Positions 1 to 5,796 of a stretch of 6,086 nucleotides of DNA are shown here, in pieces (position 1 is the first letter of the stretch; each line of letters starts with the position of its first letter). The DNA lies in contig JARGGE010000184.1 of assembly GCA_029210865.1 (NCBI GenBank), positions 1-6,086 on the forward strand, written 5' to 3'. Below the pieces are notes generated by a model, which ran no database searches, was not told where the DNA came from, and worked only from the letters and a program-made list of their open reading frames with translations. A program made the position numbers and the translations under genes. Source of the stretch: Trueperaceae bacterium. GTDB lineage: Bacteria; Deinococcota; Deinococci; Deinococcales; Trueperaceae.

Positions 1-1
1 C

Positions 2-583
2 TACATGATCGGGCTGCAGCACCAGACCTACGAGTCGGTCATAGCGACGATCGACTACTGCGAGCACCTGTTCTCGTTCGGCGACAAGCGCCTACAGGCC
101 TTCATCTCGCCCATGGGGCCGTTCCTCGACCCCGGCAGCCAGATCTTCGAGCACCCCGAGCGCTTCGGGTACACCAAGCTCGCGCACACCGTCGAGGAGC
201 ACCGTCAGCTGCTGGTGCAGCCGAGCTGGGAGCACATCCTGAACTACGAGACGCATTGGATGACGCGGTCGCAGCTGGTCGACGCCACCTACGACGCGGC
301 CGAGCACCTCAACGAGCTCAAGCGCCGCTACGGCTACATCTCCGCGAAGCGCGCCGACGCGGTCGCGGCCGGCATCGCCGGCGCGCGCGCCTTGCGCGTC
401 CGGCTGAACGCCGCGATGGCCGACGGCGCCGACCTCTCCGCCGACCCCGAGCTGCGCGGCGAGATCGCGCGCTTCAGCGAGTCGACCGTGAGCGACAAAC
501 AGGAGCTCTTCTGGCAGCGGCACCTGTTCAGCTTCGACCTGGGCGCGATCGCGCGGACGGCGGTGGGGTTCCTGCGGGGCTGA
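2..583 (+). CDS. B12-binding-type radical SAM protein, C-terminal part (5' partial)
   Basis: The frame is already open at the left edge (a Tyr codon precedes the Met at 5), so this is the tail of a longer protein and the Met at 5 is probably internal. Counting from that Met, the text shows MIGLQHQTYESV (1-12), a typical late radical-SAM strand and helix (G-L-x-x-Q-T). It is followed by FISPMGPFLDPGS (33-45), a GY at 55-56, an EEHR (64-67), PSWEHILNYETHWMTR (73-88) and a helical tail. From memory this order matches the region after the SAM-binding core in cobalamin-binding-domain radical SAM proteins of the Ta0216-like type, whose reaction is not established. The Cx3Cx2C iron-sulfur motif and the B12 domain would lie upstream and are not visible. 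The gene ends 21 bp from a convergent neighbour. Radical SAM membership is likely; the subfamily is an inference. Confidence 0.75.
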   Translation, partial: YMIGLQHQTYESVIATIDYCEHLFSFGDKRLQAFISPMGPFLDPGSQIFEHPERFGYTKLAHTVEEHRQLLVQPSWEHILNYETHWMTRSQLVDATYDAAEHLNELKRRYGYISAKRADAVAAGIAGARALRVRLNAAMADGADLSADPELRGEIARFSESTVSDKQELFWQRHLFSFDLGAIARTAVGFLRG

Positions 584-585
584 GC

Positions 586-599
586 GCCGGCCCGCCGGC
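586..599. terminator. Possible bidirectional GC hairpin between convergent genes
   Basis: Between two facing stop codons lies GCCGG-CCCG-CCGGC, a perfect 5-bp all-GC stem with a 4-nt loop. The position suits a terminator for both genes. There is no T-run on either side, so a classical intrinsic terminator is not supported, and short GC palindromes are common in DNA of this composition. Confidence 0.3.
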
Positions 600-604
600 A
601 GCCG

Positions 605-1363
605 TCAGGCGGCGCGCGCCGCGGTCGCAGACCGGGCTGCGGTCGGGAAGCGCGCCGCCGTCGCGATCAAGGCGGCCACCAGCCCGATCTCGCCGACGTT
701 CGCGACCGGCGGCGCGTAGGTGCCCCACGCGGGCCCGCCGGCCGCCGCGACGAACATCGCGCCGGCCGCGAGCGCCAGCCAACGCCAGCCGCGCTGCGCC
801 CACAGCGCGACCCCGACGCCGAGCACCGCCACGTTCATGACGATCGCGACCAGCGGCCCCGGACCCACGCGGTGCACCTCGGCCTCGGGGCCGCAGAAGT
901 AGGCGGGCGAGAGGCTGGCGGTGTAGCGGATGGCGTCGCCGATGCAGCCGAGACGCAGCTCGACCTCCGGGATCGGGCCCAGCGGACCGAACAGCACCCC
1001 GAGCGCGTAGGGCAAGTCGATGGCCACCAGCGCGCCGCCGACGACGACCGTCGCCCCCACCGCGACGGGCGTACGCGCCCAAGGCAGGCCGGCGCCGCGC
1101 ACGATCCCGTACGCCGCCACCACGAACAGCGGCAGCGCCGTCCAGTGCCAAGCGAGCGCCGGGACGCTCAGCGCGTAGAGCAGCGGTCCCTCGCCCATGG
1201 CGCGGCCGAGGCCGACGCGCAGGTTCTCGTACCAGAGGGGCGCCGCCGCCACCAACACCAGCGTCAACGGCCACGGCCAAGCCACGCGGCGCGCGGCGCG
1301 GACGCCCCAGAGCCAGATCGCCGCGTGCGCGACCGCGAACACGACGTACAGGGCGCTGATCAC
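605..1363 (-). CDS. Integral membrane protein of unknown function
   Basis: The frame encodes 252 residues from a GTG start. I do not recognise the family. Hydrophobic stretches at about 3-21, 32-48, 60-88 (one or two helices), 99-122, 169-188, 193-209 and 221-238 suggest roughly seven membrane segments. Many Trp and aromatic residues sit near segment ends, for example WYEN at 44-47 and WHW at 72-74. The longest polar loop (about 123-168) holds two cysteines, C140 and C157, which could pair if the loop is outside the cell. The tail after about 238 is Ala/Arg-rich and probably cytoplasmic. The start is favoured because a TAGGCT box lies exactly 7 nt upstream and no Shine-Dalgarno is seen, which suggests a leaderless message. 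It is downstream of, and on the same strand as, the CAP lipoprotein gene, 66 bp away. No enzyme motif is visible. Confidence 0.8.
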   Translation of the reverse strand: MISALYVVFAVAHAAIWLWGVRAARRVAWPWPLTLVLVAAAPLWYENLRVGLGRAMGEGPLLYALSVPALAWHWTALPLFVVAAYGIVRGAGLPWARTPVAVGATVVVGGALVAIDLPYALGVLFGPLGPIPEVELRLGCIGDAIRYTASLSPAYFCGPEAEVHRVGPGPLVAIVMNVAVLGVGVALWAQRGWRWLALAAGAMFVAAAGGPAWGTYAPPVANVGEIGLVAALIATAARFPTAARSATAARAA

Positions 1364-1370
1364 GGTCGAC

Positions 1371-1376
1371 AGCCTA
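1371..1376 (-). promoter_or_regulatory. -10-like box (TAGGCT) for the membrane protein gene
   Basis: On the minus strand TAGGCT fits TANNNT and is followed by exactly 7 nt and then the GTG start. Transcription would begin at or next to the start codon. I find no good -35 hexamer at 16-18 bp. If it is real, the membrane protein gene is transcribed on its own and not only from upstream genes. Confidence 0.45.
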
Positions 1377-1423
1377 CCGAACCGACGTCGAGCCGGCGAC
1401 CGCGCCCGACGCCACCCCCGGCC

Positions 1424-1438
1424 CCGCGCTCAGCGCGG
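1424..1438 (-). terminator. GC hairpin centred on the CAP gene stop codon
   Basis: CCGCGC-TCA-GCGCGG is a perfect 6-bp inverted repeat whose 3-nt loop is the stop codon of the CAP lipoprotein gene (TGA on the minus strand). It could slow or end transcription between that gene and the next one downstream. No T-run follows, so termination is only a possibility. Confidence 0.25.
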
Positions 1439-1936
1439 TCGCGCGAACACCTGCACCCACATGCGCTCGGCCGCCGCCCCGCCGAAGTCCTCGAAGGCCG
1501 GGTTCATCAGGTTGGCGCAGTGCCCGTCGCTTCCGAGCCAGCCCGCCATGACCGACTCGACGTCGGGGTAGCCGGCGGCGGCGTTCTCGCCCCAGGTCGC
1601 TGGGACGTAGCCCGTGCGCGCGATCCGTTCGCCCGGGTCGCTGCCGTCGCCCCCGGTGTGGCTCAGCACGCCCCGTTCGGCGAGGTCGCGGGCGTGGGCG
1701 TCCACGGCCGCGACGAGCCTCGCGTCGAGCGCGAGCGGGTGCGTCGGCGCGAACGTCCCGCGCGCGCCGCAGGTGCGGCCCTCGGCGCGCGCGATGTTGA
1801 CGAGCGCCAGGAGCTCGGAGGCCACGCGCGTGTCGACGCCGGGCGAACCCGTGCCCACGCCACCGCAGGCGGTCAGCGCGAGCGCGAGCACGGCCACGGT
1901 CCAGAGCCGGTGGAGGAACGACGGACGGGGGCGCAC
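1430..1936 (-). CDS. CAP/SCP-domain (YkwD-like) secreted lipoprotein
   Basis: The product has 168 residues. A short basic N-region (MRPRPSFLHR) and a hydrophobic core lead to the lipobox LTAC with the acceptor C24, so it should be exported and lipid-anchored. A CAP domain follows: LLALVNIARAE (42-52), SHTGGDGSDPGER (92-104, His93), WGENAAAG (115-122, Glu117), SDGHCANLMNP (136-146, His139) and WVQVFA (160-165). Two His and one Glu of the usual CAP cavity are visible. C56 and C140 are placed as in many bacterial CAP proteins, where they are likely to form a disulfide. The biochemical role of bacterial CAP proteins is mostly unsettled. Start choice: the GTG at 1936 gives an ideal signal peptide and has TACCGT 6 nt upstream. 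An in-frame GTG at 1999 overlaps the MFS stop codon as GTGA and would add 21 residues before the signal, which is less likely. Confidence 0.88.
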   Translation of the reverse strand: MRPRPSFLHRLWTVAVLALALTACGGVGTGSPGVDTRVASELLALVNIARAEGRTCGARGTFAPTHPLALDARLVAAVDAHARDLAERGVLSHTGGDGSDPGERIARTGYVPATWGENAAAGYPDVESVMAGWLGSDGHCANLMNPAFEDFGGAAAERMWVQVFARPR

Positions 1937-1942
1937 GACCCG

Positions 1943-1948
1943 ACGGTA
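1943..1948 (-). promoter_or_regulatory. -10-like box (TACCGT) for the CAP lipoprotein gene
   Basis: On the minus strand TACCGT fits TANNNT and is followed by 6 nt and the GTG at 1936, the spacing of a leaderless start. No convincing -35 is seen upstream. The box lies inside the possible 21-codon extension from the GTG at 1999, so it is evidence for the shorter protein. Confidence 0.4.
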
Positions 1949-1995
1949 CGTACCCGATCGTCGCCGCGACGTGGCCTTCCTCCCTTCGCGCGCGG

Positions 1996-3351
1996 TCACC
2001 GTTGCGCGGCGCGCCGGACGGGTCCGCCCTCGTCGCCCGCGCCCCCGACCGTCCGCCGCGGCGGCACGCGGCCCCAGGCCACAGCCGCGGCCGCGAAGGC
2101 GAGGGCGGCCACCGCGAACAGCGCGCGGTCGCCGAAGGCGTCCATCGCCAGCCCGGCCACGCCGGGCGCCACGATGGCGGCGCTCGAGCCCACCAGGTAG
2201 TAGAGGCCGGTGAGGAGCCCCACCCGGTCGCACCCACCCAGGTCGGCGACCAGCGGGTAGGCGGGCACGACGACGAGCGCCCAGCCGGCGCCGAAGACGA
2301 CCAGGGCGGCGCTGAGTGCAAGGCCGTCGGGGAGCAGCCCCGCCACCGGCAGCGCCGCGACCAGGACCGCCGCGCCCAGGCGCATCGCCGCCCGCTCGCC
2401 GACGCGGCGCGCCCAGGCGCCGGCCGGGAACGCCACGAGCACGAAGGCCGCGCTCGCGGTCCCGAGCAGCGTCCCGGCCCGCCCAGCCCCCACGGCGAGC
2501 GCCTCGGTGGCGAAGGCGCTGAACTGCGCCTCGACGGCCGCGAAGCCGAAGAACGCGGCGAACAGGCCGCCCAGCAGCGGCAGCGCGCCGCGCCACGCGC
2601 CGGCATCCGCGCCGGCCGCGGAGCCCGCACCCGCACCCTGGGCCCGCAGCGCGCGCCAGACGGCACGCGGGGACGGCGCGTCCTCGGCCACGCTGCCGTC
2701 GGCGACGAAGGGCGGGTGCCGGTGGCTGCTGGCGACCACGACCGCGAGCGCCACCAGCGCGAGGCCGGCGCCCACGGCGAAGGGCACCGCGGCGAACGGG
2801 AGCCCGAGCGCCGCCTCGGCCAGCGGGGCGAGCGCCACCAGCGCCAGCACGCCGCCGACCGCGCCCATGAGGGTGATCGCGCCGTTGGCGACGGAGCGGG
2901 CGTCCGGCGGCACGTGGTCGGGCATCAGGGCGACGAGCGGCGCGCGGTAGAGGGTGATGGCCAGCAGGAACACGACGTCGAGCGCGATCAGCGACCACAG
3001 CGCGGTCGCCGCCCACGGCAGCCCGGCGAAGGTGAGCGCCGCGAGCGGCACCCCGACGAGCAGGAACGGCAGCCGCCGCCCCCAGCGCCCGCGCACGCGA
3101 TCCGACCACGCCCCCACCACCGGGATGAGCAGCACCGCGACCACGTTGTCGAGCCCCATGACCGCGCCACGCGCCGCGCGGCTCTCGAGGAAGCCGGCGA
3201 GCAGGAGCGGCATGAAGACGTTGTAGAGGGCCCAGATCGCGGCCAGCGCGAGCGAACCGCTGGCGATGCCGAGGAGCCGCGGCCAGCCCGGCGAGGCGGC
3301 CACCGTCGCGCGCGGCGCGTCCTCGGGGGGCGGGGGGGCGGGCGCGGCCAC
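1996..3351 (-). CDS. MFS transporter, SLC45 / sugar-cation symporter type
   Basis: The product has 451 residues with about 12 membrane segments in two halves joined by a polar, Ala/Gly-rich linker at about 195-240. After a proline-rich N-terminus (APAPPPPED), helix 1 runs IASGSLALAAIWALYNVFMP (29-48). The loop after helix 2 carries GAWSDRVRGRWGRRLPF (80-96), the MFS signature in the form D-x-x-R-x-R-W-G-R-R-x-P known from SLC45 and sucrose/proton symporters. YRAPLVALMPD (135-145) is also typical of that group. By family it would move a sugar or similar solute across the inner membrane with a cation; the substrate is not readable. Start choice: the GTG at 3351 has TAGCAT 7 nt upstream. An ATG at 3423 would add 24 basic low-complexity residues and run into the divergent permease promoter. 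The C-terminal tail after the last helix is short, polar and basic. Confidence 0.85.
   Translation of the reverse strand: MAAPAPPPPEDAPRATVAASPGWPRLLGIASGSLALAAIWALYNVFMPLLLAGFLESRAARGAVMGLDNVVAVLLIPVVGAWSDRVRGRWGRRLPFLLVGVPLAALTFAGLPWAATALWSLIALDVVFLLAITLYRAPLVALMPDHVPPDARSVANGAITLMGAVGGVLALVALAPLAEAALGLPFAAVPFAVGAGLALVALAVVVASSHRHPPFVADGSVAEDAPSPRAVWRALRAQGAGAGSAAGADAGAWRGALPLLGGLFAAFFGFAAVEAQFSAFATEALAVGAGRAGTLLGTASAAFVLVAFPAGAWARRVGERAAMRLGAAVLVAALPVAGLLPDGLALSAALVVFGAGWALVVVPAYPLVADLGGCDRVGLLTGLYYLVGSSAAIVAPGVAGLAMDAFGDRALFAVAALAFAAAAVAWGRVPPRRTVGGAGDEGGPVRRAAQR
3325..3342 (+). repeat. G-rich tract with quadruplex potential
   Basis: The plus strand reads six G, C, seven G, C, three G. 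Splitting the seven-G run gives four runs of at least three G with one-base loops, the classic quadruplex pattern. It lies just inside the start of the MFS gene, where the coding strand is C-rich and encodes the PPPP stretch (residues 6-9). Structure formation is an inference. Confidence 0.5.
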
Positions 3352-3358
3352 GCCTGCG

Positions 3359-3387
3359 ATGCTACGCCGGCGGCGGGCGCGTGCCCA
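3359..3387 (-). promoter_or_regulatory. Promoter-like -35/-10 pair for the MFS gene
   Basis: On the minus strand TGGGCA (4 of 6 to TTGACA) and TAGCAT (TANNNT) are separated by 17 bp. The TAGCAT box is then 7 nt from the GTG at 3351. This is the only start of its kind in the window with a fair -35 at standard spacing. It predicts a leaderless transcript and supports the shorter MFS start. Confidence 0.45.
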
Positions 3388-3428
3388 CGAGCGCCCTTCG
3401 CCGGGACCACCGGGCTTCCTCATGCGTT

Positions 3429-3499
3429 TATCATCTGCGCGAACGGGGACGCGCGGACGGGCCACCGCAGGGCCCGCCGACGCTGGAGAGGGGCACCAC
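3429..3499 (+). promoter_or_regulatory. Promoter-like box and 5' leader of the purine permease, with Shine-Dalgarno
   Basis: TATCAT at 3429-3434 matches TATAAT in 5 of 6 positions, but no clear -35 precedes it. Transcription from it would leave a leader of about 60 nt. The leader contains a 6-bp stem, CGGGCC (3458-3463) with GGCCCG (3471-3476) and a 7-nt loop. The purine-rich GGAGAGGGG at 3485-3493 ends 6 nt before the GTG start and is a good ribosome binding site that fixes that start. The leader is too short and lacks the conserved core of a purine riboswitch. Confidence 0.45.
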
Positions 3500-4816
3500 G
3501 TGAACGAACGCATCGAGCGCTTCTTCGGGTTGCGCGCGCTGGGCAGCAGCGTGCGCATCGAGGCCATCGCCGGGACCACCACCTTCCTGACGATGGCCTA
3601 CATCATCATCGTCAACCCGCTGATCTTGGGCGACGCGGGCGTGCCGCTCGACGGCGCGCTGTTCGCGACCGTGCTGGTGGCGGGGCTGTCGAGCATCTTC
3701 ATGGGGTTGTACGCGAACCTCCCGGTCGCGCTCGCCCCGGGCATGGGGCTCAACGCCTTCTTCGCCTACACGCTCGTGCTGGGCATGGGGCTCTCGTGGC
3801 AGACGGCGCTCGCGGCGGTGTTCGTGTCGGGCGTGGTGTTCGTGGTGCTGTCGCTGCCGGGGCTCAACGTCCGCGAGGCGATCGTCCGGGCGGTGCCCGC
3901 CGGCGTGCGCATCGGGGTCGCGGCCGGCATCGGCCTCTTCCTGGCGCTGATCGGCATGATCAACGCCGGCGTCATCGTGGCCTCGCCCGCCACCACCGTC
4001 GCCTTCGGCGGCTTCTCGGCGAACTTCGTGCTCTTCTTCGTGGGCCTCGTCATCGCCGCCTTCCTGATGATCCGCAAGGTGCCCGGCGCCCTCATCGTCT
4101 CGATCCTCGCCACGTCGGTGCTGACGCTCGTCTTCCAGTCGATCGGCTGGGTGGAGAACGCGGTCTTCGTGCCCGACGCCATCCTGGCGATGCCGTCGCT
4201 CAGTACGGTCTTCGCCCTCGACCTCGGCGGCCTCGCCTCGGCCAGCCTGATCGCGCCGGTGTTCGCGCTGCTGTTCACCGACCTGTTCGACTCGATCTCG
4301 ACCTTCGTGGGCGTGACCAAGGTCGCCGGCCTCACCGACGCCGAGGGGCACCCGAAGAACGCCGGCAGGGCGCTCCTCGTCGACGGCGTGTCGACGACGA
4401 TCTCCGGCCTGCTCGGCTCCTCGCCCGGCACCGCCTACATCGAGTCCGCCGCGGGCGTCGAGGCAGGCGGGCGCTCGGGCCTCACCGCGGTGGTGGCCGG
4501 CCTGCTCTTCCTCCCCTTCATGTTCGTCTCGCCCTTGCTGGGGCTGATCCCGAGCGTCGCGACCGCGCCCATCCTGGTGCTGGTGGGGCTCTTCATGATG
4601 AGCACCCTCAAGGGCGTCGACTGGAGCGACTACGAGCTGGTGGTGCCCGCCTTCGTGGCGATGGTCGCGATCCCCTTCACGTACAGCATCACCGAGGGCA
4701 TCGTCTTCGGCTTCCTGACGCACGTGGTGCTGCAGGTGCTGGCCGGCAAGGTCGGCAAGATCACGCCGACGCTGTGGGTCATCTTCGCGCTGTCGGTGGT
4801 CATGCTCGTCGTCTGA
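3500..4816 (+). CDS. NCS2-family purine permease, AzgA/PbuG type
   Basis: The product has 438 residues, a normal length for this family, with around a dozen membrane segments. It begins with the family's usual cytoplasmic start (FFGLRALGSSVRIEAIAGTT, residues 8-27) running into TTFLTMAYIIIVNP (27-40). Further markers are APGMGLNAFFAY (79-90) in the first repeat, DLFDSIST (261-268) in the substrate region, and GSSPGTAYIESAAG (306-319) followed by GGRSGLTAV. AzgA-type proteins are inner-membrane, proton-driven importers of adenine, guanine or hypoxanthine. The family is clear, but the exact purine is not decidable from sequence alone. The GTG start is set by GGAGAGGGG 6 nt upstream; an open frame further upstream (from 3266) is antisense to the MFS gene and not credible. 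It stands alone: divergent from the MFS gene and convergent with the CHAD gene, with no purine enzyme next to it. Confidence 0.93.
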   Translation: MNERIERFFGLRALGSSVRIEAIAGTTTFLTMAYIIIVNPLILGDAGVPLDGALFATVLVAGLSSIFMGLYANLPVALAPGMGLNAFFAYTLVLGMGLSWQTALAAVFVSGVVFVVLSLPGLNVREAIVRAVPAGVRIGVAAGIGLFLALIGMINAGVIVASPATTVAFGGFSANFVLFFVGLVIAAFLMIRKVPGALIVSILATSVLTLVFQSIGWVENAVFVPDAILAMPSLSTVFALDLGGLASASLIAPVFALLFTDLFDSISTFVGVTKVAGLTDAEGHPKNAGRALLVDGVSTTISGLLGSSPGTAYIESAAGVEAGGRSGLTAVVAGLLFLPFMFVSPLLGLIPSVATAPILVLVGLFMMSTLKGVDWSDYELVVPAFVAMVAIPFTYSITEGIVFGFLTHVVLQVLAGKVGKITPTLWVIFALSVVMLVV

Positions 4817-4829
4817 CGCCGCGGGAGTG

Positions 4830-4872
4830 CGCGGCGGCCGCGCGGCGGGAGGAGCGACGCGGCGGCCGCGCG
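4830..4872. repeat. Two copies of a 15-bp near-palindrome in the convergent gap
   Basis: CGCGGCGGCCGCGCG occurs exactly at 4830-4844 and 4858-4872, 28 bp apart. Each copy can fold on itself (GCGCGG-CGG-CCGCGC at 4829-4843; a 5-bp version at 4858-4870). Together they fill most of the 56-bp gap between the facing stop codons of the permease and CHAD genes, and the second copy ends directly before the CHAD stop codon. They could act as a bidirectional transcription block. There is no T-run, so a standard intrinsic terminator is not shown. Confidence 0.45.
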
Positions 4873-5742
4873 TCAGCACCCGTCGCGCCCCGCGCCGCGG
4901 CCGTGCGCGACGTAGGCGCGTTGGCGGGCGACGAAGGCCTTGGCCGGCTCCGCCGCCAGCCGCGCCAGCGCCTCCAGCGCACCCGCTCGCCGCCGCTCGC
5001 CGTACGCGATCGAGCCTTCGAGCGCCTCGGCCAGCACCTCGGGCGCCGCGCCGTCCACGCCCCGCTCGAGGCGGGCGCGCAGCACCACCTGGTCGTGATC
5101 GTCGCCGAGCGCGGTCAGCGCGGTCTCCAAGGCGCGCGCGTAGGGGCCCATCAGATCGGGGCACGCGGGCGCGAGCCAGCGCAGCACGTACCCGAGCTGC
5201 TTCCAGCGGCGGCGGACGGCGTGCGCGTGCGCGTCGTCGGGGCTCGCGGCGGCCGCGTCGAGGCTGGCGCGTCCGCGCCGGATCAGCCGCCTTAGACCGC
5301 GGTCCCAGCGCTTGAGACCATCGGCCGGCAGCGCGAGGGCCCTCAGGTCGTCGGCGAGGGCCTGCAGGGCGTCGACAGCCAGCGCCACGTCGTCGCTCCT
5401 CAGGAAGGCCTCGGTGCGCGCGTCGCGCGCGGCCAGGAGCGCGGCCCGCAGCCCCTCGAAGCGCGCCGGGACGCCGTCATGGCCGCCGCAGGCCCGGTCG
5501 AGCGCGGCGACCCGGGCGGCCCCGTCGCGGGTGCCGGAGAGGCGTCGGCCGACGTCGCGGGCGCGGGCGTCGAACGCGTCGGTCGCCTCGGCGCCCACGA
5601 CGGGCCGCACGAACGCCAGCAGCGCGCGCACTCGCTTGAGCAACTTGCGGGCCTCGTGCACGCCGGTCTCGACGGCCGCGGCGGCCGGGGCGTCGTCCGG
5701 CGTCCACCGGAACCCGCGCGTGCGGCGTCGCGGTCCACCCAT
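4873..5742 (-). CDS. CHAD-domain protein, stand-alone
   Basis: The product has 289 residues and is almost entirely Arg/Ala/Leu-rich helix. The two CHAD half-motifs are visible. The first is VHEARKLLKRVRALLAFVRP (28-47), with the conserved H29-E30-x-R32-K33 and K36-R37-x-R39. The second is HAVRRRWKQLGYVLRWL (174-190), with H174, R177-R179, K181 and Y185. LGDDHDQVVL (212-221) is the usual acidic segment that follows. CHAD domains are helical bundles whose conserved basic residues bind polyphosphate, and they often accompany CYTH domains or polyphosphate genes. Here there is no CYTH domain, no signal peptide and no such neighbour, so a cytoplasmic polyphosphate-binding role is inferred. The ATG at 5742 is preceded by TACGAT 6 nt upstream. 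The open frame continues to 5862 but would run into the divergent gene. The tail (RGAGRDGC) is short and polar. Confidence 0.88.
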   Translation of the reverse strand: MGGPRRRTRGFRWTPDDAPAAAAVETGVHEARKLLKRVRALLAFVRPVVGAEATDAFDARARDVGRRLSGTRDGAARVAALDRACGGHDGVPARFEGLRAALLAARDARTEAFLRSDDVALAVDALQALADDLRALALPADGLKRWDRGLRRLIRRGRASLDAAAASPDDAHAHAVRRRWKQLGYVLRWLAPACPDLMGPYARALETALTALGDDHDQVVLRARLERGVDGAAPEVLAEALEGSIAYGERRRAGALEALARLAAEPAKAFVARQRAYVAHGRGAGRDGC

Positions 5743-5748
5743 GCCGCC

Positions 5749-5754
5749 ATCGTA
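5749..5754 (-). promoter_or_regulatory. -10-like box (TACGAT) for the CHAD gene
   Basis: On the minus strand TACGAT fits TANNNT and is followed by 6 nt and the ATG at 5742, the spacing of a leaderless start. A weak TTCGTC lies 16 bp further upstream. The box sits in the 54-bp divergent gap shared with the M42 gene. Confidence 0.45.
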
Positions 5755-5796
5755 GGCGGACGCGACCGGCGACGAACGGCCGTGGGATGATCGCGC

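Noticed and set aside
605..3351. One tight operon of the MFS, CAP and membrane protein genes
   Set aside because: All three share a strand, but each has its own promoter-like box and there is a 66-bp gap with a hairpin before the last gene. Co-transcription is possible but not supported.
3352..3423. MFS start at the ATG at 3423
   Set aside because: It adds 24 basic low-complexity residues before a proline-rich stretch and reaches the permease promoter region. The GTG at 3351 has a better-placed promoter-like box.
3424..3499. Purine riboswitch upstream of the permease
   Set aside because: The leader is only about 60-75 nt, GC-rich, and shows just one simple 6-bp stem. The conserved three-way junction sequences are not visible.
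3431..5164. Long minus-strand open frame opposite the purine permease
   Set aside because: Its translation is rich in His, Asp, Glu and Arg repeats with no domain, while the plus strand there is a clear NCS2 permease.
2002..5295. Very long plus-strand open frame (about 1097 codons)
   Set aside because: It runs antisense to the MFS gene and out of frame with the permease, and its translation is low-complexity Arg/Gly/Ala/His. It is a shadow caused by GC-rich codons.
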